Below are positions 6,937-9,469 of a DNA stretch of 9,469 bases, in pieces. A model generated the notes under the pieces. The model did not search any database. It saw only the letters and a list, made by a program, of their open reading frames with translations, and was not told where the DNA came from. How positions within the stretch are numbered: position 1 is the stretch's first letter; the number at the start of each line of letters is the position of its first letter. This DNA is from Promethearchaeota archaeon (GTDB lineage Archaea > Asgardarchaeota > Lokiarchaeia > Sigynarchaeales > SOKP01). The DNA lies in assembly GCA_019894655.1 (NCBI GenBank), contig JAGXNZ010000012.1, positions 1 through 9,469 on the forward strand, given 5' to 3'. Both the position numbers and the translations under genes were made by a program.

Positions 6937-7824
6937 CTAGCTATCCAACTTTATTTTATCTCCAGTAAAGCCCCAAGATTTTAGAATTTCTCCTGCTTCC
7001 TCCATCATTGATTCGATAAATTCATTAATAGAAGTCACACTTTTTTGATGCACTATAGCTGCTGATAATACATTAGTACTTTTAAACGCTCGATGGTATA
7101 ATTTACTGTGATAATCTTCAGAAAAAACATTCATTTTTAACCATTTTTCTTTTACTTCTTTAGAAGCAGGGCTTTCTTGAGTTGTAAGAATAGCTGATCC
7201 TAGACATACACCCTCTGCACCCATACCTAGAACCCCTACGAAACCTCGTGCATCACCAATTCCACCAGCGGCAATTATAGGTGTTTTCAATAGTCGTTTC
7301 GCCAATGTAATATTGATTAAAGTCGTATGCTGAAAAGGATTTTTAAATCCGGAAGCTTCCATTCCTATTAATGTAATGGCACTAGCTCCTGCTCTTTCTG
7401 CTGAGATCGCATGTTTGAGTAAAGGACACTTATGAAACCAGAAACAACCTGTTTCTCTTATTCTTTCTCCTAGATGAGTTGCTTGATACGCTGAGGTAGT
7501 AAAAACTTTTATTCCTTCGTCAATAGCAATTTCCAAATACTTTAAGTAATCTTCTTTGGATACATTGCTAAGAGGATCAAACGCGCTTACTCCTGGTGGT
7601 AAGACTGTCAAATTAACACCAAAAGGCTTATCTGTCAATTCTTTCATTTTTATAAGTTCTGACTTGAAATTACCGATTTTATAATTTAAACCAGTAATAA
7701 TCCCTAATCCTCCAGCGTTTGAGAATGAAGCTGCAAATTCTGTTCTCCCTAGCCCAGCAAAAGCTGCCATAATCAAAGGGTACTTAGTACCGGTCATTTT
7801 ATTGATAGAAGTTTTCCAAATCAT
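6937..7824 (-). CDS. Nitronate monooxygenase-like FMN flavoprotein lacking the usual histidine
   Basis: This 295-residue TIM-barrel flavoprotein belongs to the nitronate monooxygenase / 2-nitropropane dioxygenase / FabK-like superfamily. Residues 15-44 give the opening barrel strand and SNAGGLGIIT. Residues 146-162 hold AGASAITLIGMEASGF. The FMN-phosphate region is AAGGIGDARG (185-194) and GMGAEGVCLGS (200-210), followed by TTQESPAS and VKEKWL, which match the C-terminal pattern of the COG2070 group. Typical members read E-A/C-G-G/A-H-x-G where this protein reads EASGFKNP, so phenylalanine 160 occupies the place of the histidine regarded as the catalytic base in nitronate monooxygenases. The true reaction may therefore differ. 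The ATG has a good ribosome site and lies 12 bases after the amidohydrolase stop codon, implying one transcript. Family membership is secure; substrate is unknown. Confidence 0.92.
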   Translation of the reverse strand: MIWKTSINKMTGTKYPLIMAAFAGLGRTEFAASFSNAGGLGIITGLNYKIGNFKSELIKMKELTDKPFGVNLTVLPPGVSAFDPLSNVSKEDYLKYLEIAIDEGIKVFTTSAYQATHLGERIRETGCFWFHKCPLLKHAISAERAGASAITLIGMEASGFKNPFQHTTLINITLAKRLLKTPIIAAGGIGDARGFVGVLGMGAEGVCLGSAILTTQESPASKEVKEKWLKMNVFSEDYHSKLYHRAFKSTNVLSAAIVHQKSVTSINEFIESMMEEAGEILKSWGFTGDKIKLDS

Positions 7825-7828
7825 TTTT

Positions 7829-7834
7829 GATCAC
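7829..7834 (-). promoter_or_regulatory. GTGATC ribosome binding site for the flavoprotein gene
   Basis: The minus strand reads GTGATC, four bases (AAAA) before the ATG at 7824. It matches the GGTGATC part of the archaeal anti-Shine-Dalgarno complement and lies between the stop of the upstream gene and this start. It supports translational coupling within a two-gene transcript. Confidence 0.6.
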
Positions 7835-7836
7835 TA

Positions 7837-8691
7837 CTAAATTTTTAAAATTTTGGCAGCGTTTAACCCCATAATTCTCTTTTTAAATCCTTCTGAAATA
7901 GGTAAATTTTGTGCAGCGGGTATAATTTTATTCCAATGAACTAACGGATGATCAGATCCAAATAGTATCTTATGTTCAATGTTGTATTTTACATAAGCAT
8001 CCCAAGGAAAATATGGGTAAAGATCTGGATGGGCAGAAATGTCAGCATATACATTTGGATGCCTTAATACTACAGAATATGTGTCCCAGAACCAAGGGAC
8101 TCCCATGTGCCCAATTATAATAGTTAGATCTTCATTTCGCATTGCCATTTCATCTATGAGCAAAGGATGGCCATATTTTGCTATAGCTCCTCCAGTGCTT
8201 TCGTGATGTCCACCATGTGTCCATAAAGGTATACTATTGTCAACCATTTTTCGCCATAATGGGTCGTATTTCTTATCAGAAATGTCAAATTTCTGAGCAG
8301 AAGGGAGAATTTTAATACCTTTTAAACCAAGAGAGAAGATCGCGTAATCTAACTGTTCTATAGCATCTGGCGCAGGGGGGTCTATACCTGCAAATCCAAT
8401 TAACTTATTTGGATGCATTTTTACAAGATTAGCTATATCATCGTTAGTCACAAGAGTTATTCCATAAGCAGTCTTGATATTAAAACTCACAATTACTGAT
8501 TTATCAATTCCAAATTTATCCATTAAAACAATGTAATTATTAATTGAGATGTTTTCCTTCAAGTTTTTAAAAGCTTTGTACATGTATTTTTCTTTGTGAG
8601 GATCTAATCCGTACATTGCTTTACAGATTTTTTTGGGATCATCCCAACTAACTTCTTTACATAACGGATGTACATGCATGTCTATAATCAA
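7837..8691 (-). CDS. Amidohydrolase-family metalloenzyme (ACMSD / amidohydrolase-2 type)
   Basis: This 284-residue protein is a TIM-barrel metal-dependent hydrolase or decarboxylase of the amidohydrolase-2 (PF04909) type, related to ACMSD and gamma-resorcylate decarboxylase. Metal-site residues are visible: H6 and H8 (DMHVHP) on strand 1, H159 (WTHGG), H195 (IIGHMG) and D247 (FGSDHP) on the last strand. KGIKILPS (124-131) is the usual mid-barrel strand and lacks a bridging carboxylated lysine signature, suggesting a single metal ion. The start is TTG: it gives the family-typical N-terminus MIIDMHVHP, it has GAGGGG eight bases upstream, and an in-frame TAA lies seven codons further up. An ATG at 8679 would begin right at the metal motif. 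The gene is followed after 12 bases by the flavoprotein gene. The substrate is unknown; hydrolysis and non-oxidative decarboxylation are both possible. Confidence 0.92.
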   Translation of the reverse strand: MIIDMHVHPLCKEVSWDDPKKICKAMYGLDPHKEKYMYKAFKNLKENISINNYIVLMDKFGIDKSVIVSFNIKTAYGITLVTNDDIANLVKMHPNKLIGFAGIDPPAPDAIEQLDYAIFSLGLKGIKILPSAQKFDISDKKYDPLWRKMVDNSIPLWTHGGHHESTGGAIAKYGHPLLIDEMAMRNEDLTIIIGHMGVPWFWDTYSVVLRHPNVYADISAHPDLYPYFPWDAYVKYNIEHKILFGSDHPLVHWNKIIPAAQNLPISEGFKKRIMGLNAAKILKI

Positions 8692-8699
8692 TCTTTTTA

Positions 8700-8705
8700 C
8701 CCCTC
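8700..8705 (-). promoter_or_regulatory. Ribosome binding site supporting the TTG start at 8691
   Basis: The minus strand reads GAGGGG, eight bases before the TTG at 8691. It is the only purine-rich site near the start and favours the TTG over the internal ATG at 8679, which would lie 20 bases away. The rest of the 77-base gap (8706-8768) is AT-rich and probably holds a promoter. AATTAAAG around 8735 would be a fitting TATA position, but this is weak. Confidence 0.5.
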
Positions 8706-8768
8706 TCGATTAATCTTAAACTGATAGATTAGTTGAACTTTAATTTTCACATAAAGAAATAAGAGAAT

Positions 8769-9469
8769 TTATAAAAAATTATCTATAGTTCTCTGATTTT
8801 TGATAAAATTAATTAGTTTGCTGCTCTGTTTCCAGTATTTGTAGTTTACCATGAATCCTTCCGCCATTTTTTTTGTTGAATCGTTGAAATTGTCAAGGAT
8901 TAGAGGATTTCCTTTCTCCATCGCATCTTTAACAGTCTCGCGGATGACCCACACACCCAATGGAACTATGTAGCCGCCACGTACTTCCCGAAAAATTAAA
9001 ACCCTAGCTTGTCTTCCAATTTTATATAAATACTCGCAAACCTCTTTTCTGGCAGCATAATAAGCACCGGTAATATTGCTCGCATAAGTTTTTCTACCCT
9101 TATAAAATTCATAATCAGTCATTATTTGAGGTTTTAAGTTACGGTTGTCTCCATTGAGAGAAATATTCCATAGCGTATTAGGAGCCCAAACCTCGTTCAT
9201 TTCGTATGTAAATTTACCGGGAAAGAGAAGAATTTTAAAATGATTGTCAAGGTAAGTGTTTTCAAAGATTTGATAATTATCAATTTCTGGAAAATTTTTA
9301 ATTTCTTTAATAAGCGCTTTAGATATAATATCATCAACAGCTGTAATACTCCATCGTGTTGGAACAATTCTACGCCTTGCTTTTAAGCCCAGTAACCCTG
9401 CTGAAAATACTCTCTTGATCGTAGATTCTGGAACTTGACCTTTAAAGTAGAGATATTTTGATACTGCTT
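8769..9469 (-). CDS. nreA: DNA repair protein NreA, C-terminal 232 residues (5' end outside window)
   Basis: The frame stays open from the right edge of the window to the TAA at 8769, giving 232 residues. NreA is an archaeal DNA-repair factor. In Haloferax it acts with UvrABC on mitomycin-C damage and depends on PCNA contact. Recognisable NreA sequence includes GLLGLKARRRIVPTRW then SITAVDD, which begins about 25 residues in from the edge. Later come YLDNHF, the Nre_C region FYKGRKTYASNITGAYYAAR, and YIVPLGVWVIRE. The Met at 9200 is internal: conserved sequence continues upstream without a stop. The last eight residues, QRTIDNFL, fit the PIP-box consensus Q-x-x-(I/L/M)-x-x-(F/Y)-(aromatic/L). 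Full-length homologues are about 400 residues, so roughly the N-terminal 40 per cent, where a zinc-binding motif is usually found, lies beyond the window. The amidohydrolase gene follows after 77 bases on the same strand. Confidence 0.95.
   Translation of the reverse strand, partial: AVSKYLYFKGQVPESTIKRVFSAGLLGLKARRRIVPTRWSITAVDDIISKALIKEIKNFPEIDNYQIFENTYLDNHFKILLFPGKFTYEMNEVWAPNTLWNISLNGDNRNLKPQIMTDYEFYKGRKTYASNITGAYYAARKEVCEYLYKIGRQARVLIFREVRGGYIVPLGVWVIRETVKDAMEKGNPLILDNFNDSTKKMAEGFMVNYKYWKQSSKLINFIKNQRTIDNFL

Noticed and set aside
8769..9200. Treating the ATG at 9200 as the start of a complete 143-residue protein.
   Set aside because: The frame continues without a stop to the right edge and encodes conserved NreA sequence, so that Met is internal and the gene is truncated by the window.

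Overview
The window looks archaeal, and most likely comes from an Asgard-type archaeon (Lokiarchaeia-like). It is AT-rich. The gene entering from the right is NreA, a DNA-repair protein family known essentially only from archaea. One candidate promoter is a TATA box placed so that the transcript would be almost leaderless. The largest gene encodes a membrane protein whose cytoplasmic part reads like a longin/roadblock-type domain, a class expanded in Asgard genomes. The archaeal assignment is strong; the Asgard assignment is an inference from the large gene.

Layout, left to right. Positions 143-2271 hold a two-gene minus-strand unit: a NOL1/NOP2/Sun-family RNA cytosine-C5 methyltransferase (970-2271) followed after 11 bases by an unrecognised 271-residue protein that seems to contain an internal duplication (143-958). 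Positions 2523-5867 (minus) encode a protein of about 1114 residues. It has a signal peptide, a large sequon-rich ectodomain with a tandem duplication and a membrane-proximal Ig-like region, one transmembrane helix, and a cytoplasmic longin-like domain. A 277-base divergent intergenic region separates it from a plus-strand VUT/YhhQ-family transporter (6145-6900), the family that includes queuosine-precursor transporters. Converging on that gene is a minus-strand pair: an ACMSD-like amidohydrolase (7837-8691) and a nitronate-monooxygenase-like flavoprotein (6937-7824), 12 bases apart. The 5'-truncated nreA (8769-9469) lies upstream of the pair on the same strand and ends in a consensus PCNA-interacting (PIP) motif.

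Functionally the window is mixed: RNA modification, a surface protein with a possible signalling domain, deazapurine or vitamin uptake, a small catabolic-looking enzyme pair, and PCNA-linked DNA repair. No mobile element, CRISPR array, tRNA or rRNA was seen. The item most deserving follow-up is the membrane protein that joins a duplicated extracellular module to a longin-like cytoplasmic domain. The flavoprotein lacking the family's usual histidine and the internally duplicated partner of the RNA methyltransferase come next.
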